Shown here piece after piece: positions 16,527 through 25,596 of a stretch of DNA of 64,000 nt. A program made the translations under genes and the position numbers. Source of the DNA: Streptococcus suis (lineage in GTDB: Bacteria; Bacillota; Bacilli; Lactobacillales; Streptococcaceae); contig JAKTNI010000001.1 of NCBI GenBank assembly GCA_029593505.1, positions 368,869-432,868 of the forward strand, given 5' to 3'. Under the pieces are notes generated by a model. The model was given only the letters and a program-made list of their open reading frames with translations, had not been told where the DNA came from and searched no databases. Within the stretch, counting starts at the first letter, position 1. The number at the start of each line of letters is the position of its first letter.

Positions 16527-17707
16527 GTAGGTTATCAAAACGTGTTTTAGAAATGGAAGAAAGTGTTACTTTGGCAGCAGGTGCACGAGCTAAGGCTTTA
16601 AAAGCTGAAGGACGTGATATTTTAGAATTAACTTTGGGAGAGCCAGATTTTGTAACACCTAAAAATGTTCAACAAGCAGCTATTGAAGCTATTGAAAATG
16701 GTAAAGCTAGTTTTTATACTGTAGCATCTGGATTACCAGAATTAAAGGATGCGGTCAATACTTATTTTGAGCAATTTTATGGCTATTCTATTGAGCGCAA
16801 TCAAGTTGTTTTGGCAACAGGTGCCAAATTTATTCTTTATGCCTTTTTTGCAGCAGTTCTGAATCCAGGTGATGAAGTGATTATTCCAACTCCTTATTGG
16901 GTATCCTATGCAGACCAGATTAAGATGAATGAAGGTGTGCCCGTTTTTGCAGTTACGACGCAAGATTATAATTTCAAGGTGACAGTTGAGCAACTTGAAG
17001 CTGTTCGTACAGAAAAAACAAAGGTGATTATTCTCAATTCTCCATCTAATCCAACAGGCATGATTTATAGTCACAAAGAATTGGAAGCGATTGGTAATTG
17101 GGCAGTAGAGCATGATTTATTGATTTTGGCTGATGATATTTATGGTCGTTTAGTGTATAATGGTCATCAGTTTACCCCTATTTCTAGTATATCGGAAGCT
17201 ATTCGCAAGCAAACGATAGTTGTGAATGGAGTAGCTAAAGCTTATGCTATGACGGGATGGCGAGTTGGATTTGCTGTTGGAGATCCTGAAATTATTGCTG
17301 CAATGAGTAAGATTATTGGTCAAACAACCTCCAATTTGACTACGGTAGCACAATATGCAGCTATCGAAGCTTTTACAGGTGTTCAAGATACCGTAGAAGT
17401 TATGCGTCAGGCCTTTGAGGAGCGTCTCAATACCATCTATCCCCTATTAGCGCAAGTACCCGGTTTTGAAGTGATTAAGCCAGAAGGAGCTTTTTACTTG
17501 TTCCCAAATGTAAAAAAAGCTATGGAGATGAAGGGATATACAGATGTTACAGAGTTTACAACGGCTATTTTAGAAGAAACAGGAGTTGCTCTTGTTACAG
17601 GAGCAGGCTTTGGAGCACCAGAAAATATTCGTCTTAGTTATGCGACAGACATGGATACTTTGAAAGAAGCTGTTGCACGTTTACATCAATTTATGTTAAA
17701 AAAATGA
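16523..17707 (+). CDS. aspB: Aspartate aminotransferase AspB (PLP-dependent, class I)
   Basis: A 394-residue fold-type-I aminotransferase: substrate-site LGEPDFVTP, SPSNPTGMIYS, ILADDIYGRLVY, and the PLP-binding lysine near residue 239 in NGVAKAYAMTGWRVGF. It interconverts aspartate/2-oxoglutarate and oxaloacetate/glutamate in the cytoplasm. Next to asnS it plausibly supplies aspartate for asparagine and asparaginyl-tRNA. The start ATG overlaps the DUF5590 stop and is preceded by AGGGAGG. Confidence 0.93.
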   Translation: MSRLSKRVLEMEESVTLAAGARAKALKAEGRDILELTLGEPDFVTPKNVQQAAIEAIENGKASFYTVASGLPELKDAVNTYFEQFYGYSIERNQVVLATGAKFILYAFFAAVLNPGDEVIIPTPYWVSYADQIKMNEGVPVFAVTTQDYNFKVTVEQLEAVRTEKTKVIILNSPSNPTGMIYSHKELEAIGNWAVEHDLLILADDIYGRLVYNGHQFTPISSISEAIRKQTIVVNGVAKAYAMTGWRVGFAVGDPEIIAAMSKIIGQTTSNLTTVAQYAAIEAFTGVQDTVEVMRQAFEERLNTIYPLLAQVPGFEVIKPEGAFYLFPNVKKAMEMKGYTDVTEFTTAILEETGVALVTGAGFGAPENIRLSYATDMDTLKEAVARLHQFMLKK

Positions 17708-17724
17708 GAGAATAAGGAAATATT

Positions 17725-19071
17725 ATGTCTAGAAAATTAATTACAATTAACCAAGTGAAAGATTATGTCGGTCAAGAAGTAACTATTGGTGCTTGGGTAG
17801 CAAACAAGTCAGGTAAAGGGAAATTAGCTTTTTTACAACTACGTGATGGAACAGCTTTTTTTCAAGCTGTAGCGTTTAAACCAAACTTTCTAGAAAAATT
17901 TGGTGAGCAAGTAGGAGAAGAAAAGTTTGAAACAGTTAAACGTCTTAGTCAAGAAACCTCTGTGTATGTGACAGGAGTTGTCAAAGAAGATGAGCGTTCT
18001 AAATTTGGTTATGAACTGGATATAATTGACATAGAAGTCATTGGTGAATCGCAAGATTATCCGATCACACCGAAGGAACATGGAACAGATTTCCTTATGG
18101 ATAATCGCCATCTTTGGTTACGTTCTCGTAGACAGGTAGCTATTCAGCAAATCCGTAATGCTATTATCTATGCTTCTTATGAGTTTTTTGATCAAAATGG
18201 CTTTATCAAGTTTGATAGTCCAATCTTATCAGGTAATGCTGCGGAAAATACGACAGAGCTGTTTGAAACAGATTATTTTGGAAGTCCAGCTTATTTGAGC
18301 CAATCTGGTCAACTTTACTTAGAGGCTGGTGCGATGGCCTTAGGTCGTGTGTTTGATTTTGGACCAGTATTTCGTGCAGAGAAATCTAAAACACGTCGTC
18401 ATTTGACAGAGTTTTGGATGATGGATGCGGAGTATCCGTTTATGACCCATGAAGAGTCACTTGATTTACAAGAGGCTTATGTTAAGGCACTTATTCAAGG
18501 GGTTTTGGATCGTGCACCACAGGCGTTGGAAACATTGGAACGTGACACAGAACTGTTGAAAAAATATGTTTCAGAACCTTTCAAACGTGTTGCTTATGAT
18601 GATGCTATTTCTCTGTTGCAAGAACACGAAGCAGATGAAGATACGGATTACGAGCATATTGAACATGGGGATGATTTTGGGTCACCACATGAAACTTGGA
18701 TTTCAAATTATTTTGGAGTACCAACTTTTGTCGTCAATTATCCAGCTAGTTTTAAAGCTTTTTATATGAAACCTGTTCCTGGAAACGAATCCCGTGTCCT
18801 TTGTGCTGACTTATTAGCACCAGAGGGGTATGGAGAGATTATCGGTGGTTCAGAACGTGAGACAGACTATGATAAGTTGCAAGCTAAGATTGAAGCAGAA
18901 GGATTGAATCCAGATGATTATGCGTTTTATTTAGATTTGCGCAAATATGGCTCTGTACCTCATTGTGGATTTGGTCTTGGTTTGGAGCGTATGGTAACTT
19001 TTGTAGCTGGTACGAAACATATTCGTGAAGCAATTCCATTCCCAAGAATGCTTCATCGTCTACATCCATAA
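17725..19071 (+). CDS. asnS: Asparaginyl-tRNA synthetase
   Basis: A class IIb synthetase of 448 residues. An N-terminal OB-fold anticodon-binding domain ([20 protein letters not shown]) precedes the catalytic core with motif 2 ([19 protein letters not shown]) and motif 3 ([12 protein letters not shown]). Asparagine specificity over aspartate is the family call from overall similarity to bacterial AsnS. Seventeen bases separate it from aspB, with AAGGAAA upstream, so the three genes form one operon that ends at the hairpin after 19071. Confidence 0.95.
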   Translation: MSRKLITINQVKDYVGQEVTIGAWVANKSGKGKLAFLQLRDGTAFFQAVAFKPNFLEKFGEQVGEEKFETVKRLSQETSVYVTGVVKEDERSKFGYELDIIDIEVIGESQDYPITPKEHGTDFLMDNRHLWLRSRRQVAIQQIRNAIIYASYEFFDQNGFIKFDSPILSGNAAENTTELFETDYFGSPAYLSQSGQLYLEAGAMALGRVFDFGPVFRAEKSKTRRHLTEFWMMDAEYPFMTHEESLDLQEAYVKALIQGVLDRAPQALETLERDTELLKKYVSEPFKRVAYDDAISLLQEHEADEDTDYEHIEHGDDFGSPHETWISNYFGVPTFVVNYPASFKAFYMKPVPGNESRVLCADLLAPEGYGEIIGGSERETDYDKLQAKIEAEGLNPDDYAFYLDLRKYGSVPHCGFGLGLERMVTFVAGTKHIREAIPFPRMLHRLHP

Positions 19072-19084
19072 TATGTATAGTGAG

Positions 19085-19121
19085 AGATTTAGTTTTGCTG
19101 TGGCAGATCTAAATCTTTTTA
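19085..19121 (+). terminator. Terminator after asnS
   Basis: AGATTTAG (19085-19092) pairs with CTAAATCT (19109-19116), followed by TTTT. It lies 13 bases after the asnS stop. Confidence 0.6.
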
Positions 19122-19208
19122 ATAGCACTAATTTTTTAAAGTTCATGCATTGTAAGGTAAAATACAGTGAGTCTATTCATTGTTTCACATTCTCACACAT
19201 CGCAGTTC

Positions 19209-19237
19209 TTGACCGTTATATTCCAGTATGATATACT
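19209..19237 (+). promoter_or_regulatory. Near-consensus promoter of the O-methyltransferase gene
   Basis: TTGACC (19209-19214) and TATACT (19232-19237) are 17 bases apart. The start codon at 19245 begins only seven bases after the -10 box, so transcription should begin at or next to it. Confidence 0.75.
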
Positions 19238-19244
19238 TAACGTT

Positions 19245-19964
19245 ATGGTTGAATCATATTCTAAAAACGCAAACCACAATATGCGTCGCCCTGTCGTCAA
19301 GGAGGAAATTGTGGCATTTATGCGTACACGTCAGACACAGAATTTAGGATTTTTAAGAGACTTGGAAGAGTTTGCTCATAGAGAAAATATTCCCATTATT
19401 CCTCATGAGACAGTTTCGTTTTTTCGTTTGCTGATGCAGACAATACAGCCTAAGAATATTTTAGAAGTTGGGACAGCTATTGGATTTTCAGCTCTTTTAA
19501 TGGCTGAAAATAGTCCCTATTCTACAATCACTACAATTGATCGAAATGAAGAAATGATTGAGCTTGCTAAGGAAAATTTTTCAAAGTTTGATGTTCGAAA
19601 TCAGATTTCACTTTTAGAGGGAGAGGCAATGGATATTCTTCCAAATTTGGAGGATAATACCTATGACTTTGTGTTTATGGATTCTGCGAAGTCTAAATAT
19701 ATTGTTTTCTTACCAGAAGTTTTGAAAAAAGTTAAAGTGGGTGGCTTAATTATTCTAGATGATATTTTTCAAGGTGGAGATGTTACGAAGGATATAACAG
19801 AGATTAGACGTGGACAGAGAGCTATTTATAAAGGTCTACAACGTTTGTTTTCTGCGACACTGGCTAATCCTCATCTGACAGCTAGTATTGTTCCCATGAG
19901 TGATGGTCTGCTTATGTTACGAAAAAACAGTGATACTGTTCAACTAAGCATCGAAGAAATTTAA
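19245..19964 (+). CDS. O-methyltransferase family 3 (CaiE/YrrM-like)
   Basis: A 239-residue SAM-dependent methyltransferase with the family-3 core: ILEVGTAIGFSALLMAE (motif I), TTIDRNEEMIELAKENF, FVFMDSAKSKYIVFLPEVL (metal-binding Asp), and GGLIILDDIFQGG. Substrate is unknown. I chose ATG 19245 because its first 22 residues (MVESYSKNANHNMRRPVVK) look conserved in streptococcal homologues as I remember them, although the mRNA would then be leaderless. GTG 19311 with a perfect AAGGAGG (19299-19305) is a competing start. It lies alone between asnS and prsA. Confidence 0.82.
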   Translation: MVESYSKNANHNMRRPVVKEEIVAFMRTRQTQNLGFLRDLEEFAHRENIPIIPHETVSFFRLLMQTIQPKNILEVGTAIGFSALLMAENSPYSTITTIDRNEEMIELAKENFSKFDVRNQISLLEGEAMDILPNLEDNTYDFVFMDSAKSKYIVFLPEVLKKVKVGGLIILDDIFQGGDVTKDITEIRRGQRAIYKGLQRLFSATLANPHLTASIVPMSDGLLMLRKNSDTVQLSIEEI

Positions 19965-19982
19965 GCAGTTTTTAAGATTTTG

Positions 19983-19991
19983 TGTTATAAT
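19983..19991 (+). promoter_or_regulatory. Extended -10 promoter of prsA
   Basis: TGTTATAAT is a perfect extended -10 element with no convincing -35. It lies 20 bases after the methyltransferase stop and 36 bases before the prsA start. Confidence 0.55.
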
Positions 19992-20027
19992 TAGAAAGTT
20001 AATGAATAGAAGGAGAATGTTTTTCAG

Positions 20028-21008
20028 ATGAAAAAAAATAAAAAAATGATACTAGGTGCTGTGACACTTTTGGCAACTATGACACTTGCAGCGTGTTCTA
20101 ATGCAGCAGATAAAGATATTATTACGATGAAAGGGAATACTATATCTGTTTCGGAATTTTATGAAAAAGTAAAAACGAATGCTCAAGCACAACAGGTATT
20201 GTTGTCCATGATTATTAGTGATGTGTTTGAAGAACAATATGGTGACAAAGTATCGTCTAAAGAAGTTGATGAAGCTTATGAAAAAATGTCTAGCCAATAT
20301 GGAGATTCGTTTGCAACAGCTCTTTCATCTGCTGGTTTTACTACAGAAACATATAAGGCACAAGTTCGTACCAATAAGTTAGTTGAATATGCAGTTAAAC
20401 AAGCAGCTGAAAAAGAATTAAATGATGATGCTTATAAAGCAGCTTATGACGCTTATACACCAGAAGTAACAGCTCGTATTATCAAGTTAGCTGATGAAGC
20501 AAAAGCTAAAGAAGTATTAGCAGCTGCACAAGCTGAGGGAGCTGATTTTGCTCAACTAGCAAAAGATAATTCTACTGACACGGCTACAAAAGAAAATGGT
20601 GGAGAAATCAAGTTTGATTCAACTTCAACAACTGTTCCAGCAGAAGTGCAGTCGGCTGTTTTTGCCTTAGATGCAGGTCAGGTTGGTGCTACAGTAGTTA
20701 CAGTTGTTGATATAAAGTCTTACACAACTAGTTATTATGTTGTGAAATTGGAAGCTAAATCTGAAAAATCTGCTAAATGGGAAGATTATAAAGATAAGTT
20801 AAAAGATATTATCTTAGCTCAAAAACAAAATGATGCAACCTTCGTAGCAAATGTATTGAAAGAAGCTTTGCAAAAAGCAAATGTGAAAGTAAAAGATCCA
20901 GCTTTCCAAAATCTTCTTTCTCAATATGTGACAACAGATGAAAGTAGTTCTTCTGCAACTGAAAGTTCAGAATCTTCTACAGAGTCATCTAGTTCATCGG
21001 GTCAATAA
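20028..21008 (+). CDS. prsA: PrsA foldase lipoprotein (parvulin-type PPIase)
   Basis: An extracellular lipoprotein that helps exported proteins fold. The N-terminus is a lipoprotein signal with lipobox LAAC (Cys23). A SurA-like N region is followed by a rotamase domain (about 148-245) with VTARIIKLADEAKAKEVL and AQLAKDNSTD. The last ~20 residues are a Ser/Glu-rich low-complexity tail. The rotamase domain looks diverged, as in several streptococcal PrsA proteins, so isomerase activity is not assured. AAGGAGA upstream supports ATG 20028. No terminator follows before the alaS leader. Confidence 0.93.
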   Translation: MKKNKKMILGAVTLLATMTLAACSNAADKDIITMKGNTISVSEFYEKVKTNAQAQQVLLSMIISDVFEEQYGDKVSSKEVDEAYEKMSSQYGDSFATALSSAGFTTETYKAQVRTNKLVEYAVKQAAEKELNDDAYKAAYDAYTPEVTARIIKLADEAKAKEVLAAAQAEGADFAQLAKDNSTDTATKENGGEIKFDSTSTTVPAEVQSAVFALDAGQVGATVVTVVDIKSYTTSYYVVKLEAKSEKSAKWEDYKDKLKDIILAQKQNDATFVANVLKEALQKANVKVKDPAFQNLLSQYVTTDESSSSATESSESSTESSSSSGQ

Positions 21009-21039
21009 TTTTTATCAAGATTGGGTATTCATTTCTTAG

Positions 21040-21197
21040 ATACAGAAAAATGGCGGTTGATGCGAGCCATGCTAAGCGATTACCTTGCTACTTGATTATT
21101 GTGTACAATGTAAATATAAATAATGAGAATGACAAGTCATTGAATGAAGGTGGTACCGCGGTCTTTCGCCCTTCGTTTGGTTTCTTGTCATTTTTTC
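21040..21197 (+). ncRNA. T-box riboswitch leader of alaS
   Basis: The invariant T-box AAGGTGGTACCGCGG lies at 21147-21161. GAAGG upstream and CCTTC downstream form the antiterminator, and an outer helix (21128-21136 with 21184-21192) runs into TTTTTT, the terminator. A stem-I-like element with AATGGCGGTTGATGCGAGCC lies at 21049-21068. Candidate alanine specifiers GCT are at 21071-21073 and 21087-21089, but I cannot fix the specifier loop. Uncharged tRNA-Ala should favour read-through into alaS. The 5' boundary is uncertain and may lie inside prsA. Confidence 0.85.
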
Positions 21198-21339
21198 AAG
21201 ACATTATTTTTAGTGCTTTACCAAATGATATGCATGTCATCTTATAGTATCCAGTATAAAGAAAGGAATGAAATTCGCTTTCCATTTATGTTGAAAAGAG
21301 AATATTTTCATCAATGTTAAGCGAATGTACTATGTTATT

Positions 21340-23958
21340 ATGAAACAATTATCTTCTGCTCAAATTCGTCAAATGTGGTTGGACTTTTGGAAATCAAAAG
21401 GTCACTCTGTTGAACCATCTGCAAACCTTGTTCCAGTAAATGATCCAACACTACTCTGGATAAATTCAGGAGTTGCAACGTTAAAAAAATATTTTGATGG
21501 GTCTGTGATTCCGGAAAATCCGCGTATTACAAATGCACAAAAGTCTATTCGAACAAATGATATTGAAAATGTAGGAAAAACAGCTCGTCACCATACCATG
21601 TTTGAAATGCTTGGTAATTTTTCCATTGGCGATTATTTCCGTGATGAAGCTATTGAGTGGGGCTTTGAATTATTGACTAGCCCAGAATGGTTTGCTTTTC
21701 CAAAAGATAAATTGTATATGACCTACTATCCAGATGATGTTGCTTCTTACAACCGCTGGATTGCTCTTGGAGTAGAACCAAGCCACTTGATTCCGCTAGA
21801 AGATAATTTCTGGGAAATTGGAGCTGGTCCTTCTGGTCCAGATACAGAAATCTTTTTTGATCGTGGCATAGAGTTTGACCCTGAGAATATTGGTATTCGT
21901 TTGTTGGAAGAAGATATTGAAAATGACCGTTATATTGAAATTTGGAATATCGTTTTGTCACAATTCAATGCAGATCCAGAAGTTCCTCGTTCCGAATACA
22001 AGGAGTTACCAAATAAAAACATTGATACAGGTGCAGGTTTAGAGCGTCTAGCAGCAATTTTTCAAGGTGCAAAAACAAACTTTGAAACAGATCTTTTTAT
22101 GCCTATCATTCGTGAAGTAGAGAAGATTTCTAGTAAAACCTATGACCAAGATGGCGATAACATGAGTTTTAAGGTTATCGCAGACCACATCCGTGCGTTG
22201 TCATTTGCCATAGGTGATGGAGCGTTACCAGGTAATGAAGGTCGTGGCTATGTTCTTCGTCGCTTGTTGCGTCGTGCGGTTATGCATGGACGTCGCTTGG
22301 ATATCAATGAGCCATTCTTGTATAAATTGGTTCAAACAGTTGGTTCTATCATGGAAAGTTACTATCCAGAAGTACTTGAAAAACGTGAATTTATCGAAAA
22401 AATTATCAAGCGTGAAGAAGAAACATTTGCTCGTACAATTGATGCTGGTTCTGTTCATTTGGATGAACTATTGGCTGAATTGAAAGTGGCTGGAAAGTCG
22501 ATTCTTGAAGGAAAAGATATTTTTAAACTATACGATACCTACGGTTTTCCGGTTGAGTTGACCGAGGAAATGGCAGAAGATCAAGGTTTTGCAATTGATC
22601 ATGCTGGTTTTCAATTGGCAATGAAAGAACAGCAAGATCGCGCGCGTGCTTCAGTTGTAAAAGGTGGTTCTATGGGCATGCAAAATGAAACTCTTGCGGG
22701 TATCGTTGAGTCTTCTGTCTTTGTCTATGGAGTAGATGAATTAGAGTCTAACTTATCTGTGCTTATAGTGGATAATACTCGTGTGGATTGTGCTACAAAT
22801 GGTGAAGCCTTGCTTGTTTTTGAAACAACTCCATTTTATGCGGAAATGGGAGGGCAAGTAGCAGATCATGGCGTTCTACTGGATAATACAGGTAGCCTTG
22901 TAGCTAAAGTTATAGACGTACAAAAAGCACCAAATGGACAACCTCTTCACAAAGTGCAAGTACTGGCAGAATTGACAGTTGGAACAGATTATACGCTAGT
23001 TGTAGATAAGCAACGTCGCCATCGTGTCATGAAAAATCATACGGCAACTCATTTGCTTCATGCAGCCTTACACAATATTATTGGTGATCATGCACGTCAA
23101 GCTGGCTCCTTGAATGAACAAGAATTTCTTCGCTTTGACTTTACCCATTTTGAAGCTGTAACTGCTGAAGAACTTCGTAGGATTGAAGAAGAAGTGAATG
23201 AGCAAATTTGGAATGCTATTCCAGTTGTAACGGTTGAAACAGATATTGATACTGCCAAAGAAATGGGAGCAATGGCTCTTTTTGGTGAGAAATATGGCAA
23301 AGAAGTTCGTGTTGTAACAATAGGAGATTATTCTACTGAACTTTGTGGTGGTACTCATGTTGAGAATACAGCGGAGATAGGAATTTTCAAAATTTTAAAA
23401 GAAGAGGGAATTGGATCTGGTACGCGTCGTATCGTAGCTGTTACCAGTCGTGAAGCATTCTTGGCGTATCGTGACCAAGAAGATGCATTAAGAGAAATTG
23501 CCACAACTATCAAAGCTCCTCAAGTGAAAGAAGTTTCAAATAAAGTTGCCAGTCTACAAGAACAATTGCGTGAATTACAAAAAGAAAATACTATTTTAAA
23601 AGAGAAAGCTGCTGCTGCCGCAGCAGGTTCTCTCTTTAAAAATGTGCAAGAAGCAAAGGGAATTCGTTATATTGCTAGTCAAGTATCTGTATCTGACGCA
23701 AATGCACTTCGTACCTTTGCTGATAACTGGAAACAAAAAGACTATTCTGATGTTTTGGTACTGGTGGCAGCTATCGGTGACAAGGTTAATGTTCTGGTTG
23801 CTAGCAAGTCAACGGACATTCATGCAGGTAATCTTATCAAAGTTTTAGCACCAATCGTGGCTGGACGTGGTGGTGGTAAACCAGACATGGCCATGGCAGG
23901 TGGTAGTGATGTTTCTGCTATTCAAGAGTTGCTCGATCGGGTAGCTGAAAACTTGTAA
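21340..23958 (+). CDS. alaS: Alanyl-tRNA synthetase
   Basis: An 872-residue class II synthetase. The catalytic core begins at [18 protein letters not shown] and contains [19 protein letters not shown] and [20 protein letters not shown]. The editing domain carries the zinc site ([19 protein letters not shown]). A coiled-coil and a C-terminal C-Ala domain with [14 protein letters not shown] close the protein. I chose ATG 21340 ([11 protein letters not shown]), the usual N-terminus; ATG 21325 is five codons upstream. Neither has a good ribosome site. Regulation is by the T-box leader, and a strong terminator follows. Confidence 0.96.
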   Translation: MKQLSSAQIRQMWLDFWKSKGHSVEPSANLVPVNDPTLLWINSGVATLKKYFDGSVIPENPRITNAQKSIRTNDIENVGKTARHHTMFEMLGNFSIGDYFRDEAIEWGFELLTSPEWFAFPKDKLYMTYYPDDVASYNRWIALGVEPSHLIPLEDNFWEIGAGPSGPDTEIFFDRGIEFDPENIGIRLLEEDIENDRYIEIWNIVLSQFNADPEVPRSEYKELPNKNIDTGAGLERLAAIFQGAKTNFETDLFMPIIREVEKISSKTYDQDGDNMSFKVIADHIRALSFAIGDGALPGNEGRGYVLRRLLRRAVMHGRRLDINEPFLYKLVQTVGSIMESYYPEVLEKREFIEKIIKREEETFARTIDAGSVHLDELLAELKVAGKSILEGKDIFKLYDTYGFPVELTEEMAEDQGFAIDHAGFQLAMKEQQDRARASVVKGGSMGMQNETLAGIVESSVFVYGVDELESNLSVLIVDNTRVDCATNGEALLVFETTPFYAEMGGQVADHGVLLDNTGSLVAKVIDVQKAPNGQPLHKVQVLAELTVGTDYTLVVDKQRRHRVMKNHTATHLLHAALHNIIGDHARQAGSLNEQEFLRFDFTHFEAVTAEELRRIEEEVNEQIWNAIPVVTVETDIDTAKEMGAMALFGEKYGKEVRVVTIGDYSTELCGGTHVENTAEIGIFKILKEEGIGSGTRRIVAVTSREAFLAYRDQEDALREIATTIKAPQVKEVSNKVASLQEQLRELQKENTILKEKAAAAAAGSLFKNVQEAKGIRYIASQVSVSDANALRTFADNWKQKDYSDVLVLVAAIGDKVNVLVASKSTDIHAGNLIKVLAPIVAGRGGGKPDMAMAGGSDVSAIQELLDRVAENL

Positions 23959-23967
23959 TCTATACTG

Positions 23968-24002
23968 AAAAGCTCTTTTATCCAAAGGATAAAAGAGCTT
24001 TT
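23968..24002 (+). terminator. Terminator after alaS
   Basis: A perfect 16-base-pair stem (23968-23983 with 23987-24002) with a three-base loop ends in TTTTT, ten bases after the alaS stop. Confidence 0.9.
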
Positions 24003-24040
24003 TGTACGTTCTTCTAGTTATTTTGACAACTTTCATAAAC

Positions 24041-24085
24041 TTTTTGACAAATATAGTTGTCAAAAAGAAAAGGAAATGTTACAAT
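24041..24085 (+). promoter_or_regulatory. Promoter with 26-bp operator dyad upstream of the accessory island
   Basis: TTTTTGACAA (24041-24050) and TTGTCAAAAA (24057-24066) form a perfect inverted repeat around six bases. A third TTGACA lies at 24023-24028. The right arm supplies a -35 box TTGTCA (24057-24062) placed 17 bases before TACAAT (24080-24085), which has a TGT extended -10. A repressor bound to the dyad would block this promoter. The regulator is unknown; the XRE protein at 25292 is one candidate. Confidence 0.6.
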
Positions 24086-24149
24086 GATATCAAGATAAAG
24101 AGATGAAAATATAATTATCCAACAAAAAATAGAAAGAAGGATATTCATC

Positions 24150-24332
24150 ATGAAAAAGATAAACAGTGTTCATATTGTACGATTTGCACAAGTATTTGCA
24201 ATTGCCTATTTTGCCTTTGTGATACTATCAGATATTATGAAGTGGCAGCGTTTGGACGATCATTATATGGTCCTTGTTATTTGTATTGTCGCAACTATAT
24301 CTGGAATTTGGAAGAAACAGGAAGAGGGATAA
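24150..24332 (+). CDS. Small two-helix membrane protein, unrecognised
   Basis: A 60-residue protein with two hydrophobic segments (about 8-29 and 38-54), a basic start (MKKINSVHIVRFAQ) and a charged end. GAAGGA upstream of ATG 24150 and the operator-controlled promoter suggest it is expressed. I do not recognise the family. It heads a run of membrane-protein genes and relics, so it may be part of a bacteriocin self-protection or stress locus, but that is only context. Confidence 0.6.
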   Translation: MKKINSVHIVRFAQVFAIAYFAFVILSDIMKWQRLDDHYMVLVICIVATISGIWKKQEEG

Positions 24333-24351
24333 GAGCAAGAGGAAAACGAAT

Positions 24352-24672
24352 ATGAGTTTTAAGTAACTGAAAAAAATAGGAAAGGAGCCGTCTTATTAAG
24401 TGGACTTTTAACGGTTCCTTGCTATCGGAGTTGGTTGGGTAATTGCTCCATTTTGATAAAAATAGGTTTCGATATGGAGAAAAAGTTCAAAAGCAAATTG
24501 TTTTTAATCAATCGTTGGAGGAATATTATGAAAGTCAATAGCAAGGAAAATAAGCAAAAGGAGATGTACTGATGAAACATAAAATTTCAACAAATGTTGC
24601 AGCGATTATTATTGCGAGGTCAGCTTGTTTGGCTCTACTGATTTGAGTTGCCTTAGGATTATGTAGTTTAGG
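24352..24672 (+). pseudogene. Decayed small membrane-protein genes
   Basis: ATG 24352 is followed after four codons by a stop, while the +2 frame stays open from 24363 to 24572 without a start and encodes KGAVLLSGLLTVP, a membrane-segment-like stretch. A second start, ATG 24572 with a good AAGGAG, encodes MKHKISTNVAAIIIARSACL and stops after 24 codons, with hydrophobic residues continuing after the stop (VALGLCSLG). Both look like remains of short membrane-protein genes; I cannot name the families. Confidence 0.5.
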
Positions 24673-24711
24673 ATAAGTTATAGATTGATATTTAATCGAA
24701 GGAGAAGAATA

Positions 24712-25279
24712 ATGGAAATTCGAAAGAAATTGTTTGAAGTTAATATCATGGAAGATAAAAAGCTTGTTTGGGGACTGAATATTCTTGTTGTTGTGCTCTT
24801 GGTCCCATTTGCTCTTTCATTTGGAAAGATAGCATTTTCTTTTATTGCTAATATAGAACAAAATTTGGAATTTACCTTATCAAAGTTATGGATAGAAATG
24901 GTTACATTTCTTCTTTATAATAGTTGTGCATGAAGTTATTCATGGTTTGTTCTTCAAACTCTTTTGTCCTGAAAATCTTGTTAAATATGGGATTAAATGG
25001 AAATCAGGTATGGCTTATGCGACCAGTCCGGGATCACTTTACACTCGGATGCAAATGTTAGTTATTTCCTTAGCTCCCTTTGTAGTAATTAGCTTTGGAT
25101 TGACGATGGTAGCAAGTTTTGAGTGGATGGATGTCTCTATTTATATCCTACTTGCGACCATGCATGCAGCTTGTTGTGCTGGAGATTTCTACTATGCTTA
25201 TCTCTTATTGGTGAAGTATGGCAAAGGAAGTATCCTTGTGGAAGATACAGAAAATGGTTTGATTATATATCAAGCATAG
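24712..25279 (+). pseudogene. DUF3267 membrane metalloprotease-like gene broken by a one-base frameshift
   Basis: Two reading frames, 24712-24933 and 24926-25279, join into one DUF3267-type protein of ~188 residues if one T is removed from the TTCTTT run at 24911-24916. This restores FLLIIVVHEVIHGLFFKLF, which contains the HExxH motif of the family. AAGGAGA precedes ATG 24712. The second part has membrane segments and ends normally before the XRE gene. The disruption is clear unless it is a sequencing error or phase-variable slippage. Confidence 0.8.
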
Positions 25280-25291
25280 AGAGGAAATACG

Positions 25292-25501
25292 ATGGAATAT
25301 ATCTTAAAAAATCGGCTCAAAGAGTTACGAGCTAGAGATAGTCTAAACCAGACAGAACTGGCTAAGTTGGCTGAAGTGTCTAGACAGACGATTAGTTTGA
25401 TTGAGCGTGGAGAATATACACCGTCTGTGGTTATCGCTATCCGTATTGCGCGTATTTTTAATGAACAGTTAGAAAATGTATTTCAGTTGGTGGAGGAGTG
25501 A
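25292..25501 (+). CDS. XRE-family helix-turn-helix regulator (YgzD-like)
   Basis: A 69-residue protein that is almost entirely an HTH_3 domain: NRLKELRARDSLNQTELAKL, VSRQTISLIERGEYTPSV. This short type is usually paired with membrane proteins such as DUF3169 or DUF3796, and a DUF3169 gene follows 66 bases later. AGAGGAAA precedes ATG 25292. It is a candidate to bind the dyad at 24041-24066, but no direct evidence links them. Confidence 0.9.
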   Translation: MEYILKNRLKELRARDSLNQTELAKLAEVSRQTISLIERGEYTPSVVIAIRIARIFNEQLENVFQLVEE

Positions 25502-25503
25502 CG

Positions 25504-25596
25504 ATGCGAAAGACGTTATATGATCAACTGGTTAAGGCAATCAGAAAGAAAAAGGGGAGAATGAAAAATGAAGCAAGGAAAATCAACGAAAAATAG
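25504..25596 (+). CDS. Possible 30-residue basic peptide
   Basis: ATG 25504 lies two bases after the XRE stop, with GGAGGA just upstream, and gives a Lys/Arg-rich 30-codon frame (MRKTLYDQLVKAIRKKKGRM). It overlaps the start of the DUF3169 gene in another frame. It may be a gene remnant or a translational coupler; I do not recognise it. Confidence 0.3.
   Translation: MRKTLYDQLVKAIRKKKGRMKNEARKINEK

Noticed and set aside
19311-19313. GTG 19311 as the only start of the O-methyltransferase
   Set aside because: The perfect AAGGAGG could simply encode Lys-Glu-Glu; the upstream residues look conserved from memory. It is kept as an alternative only.
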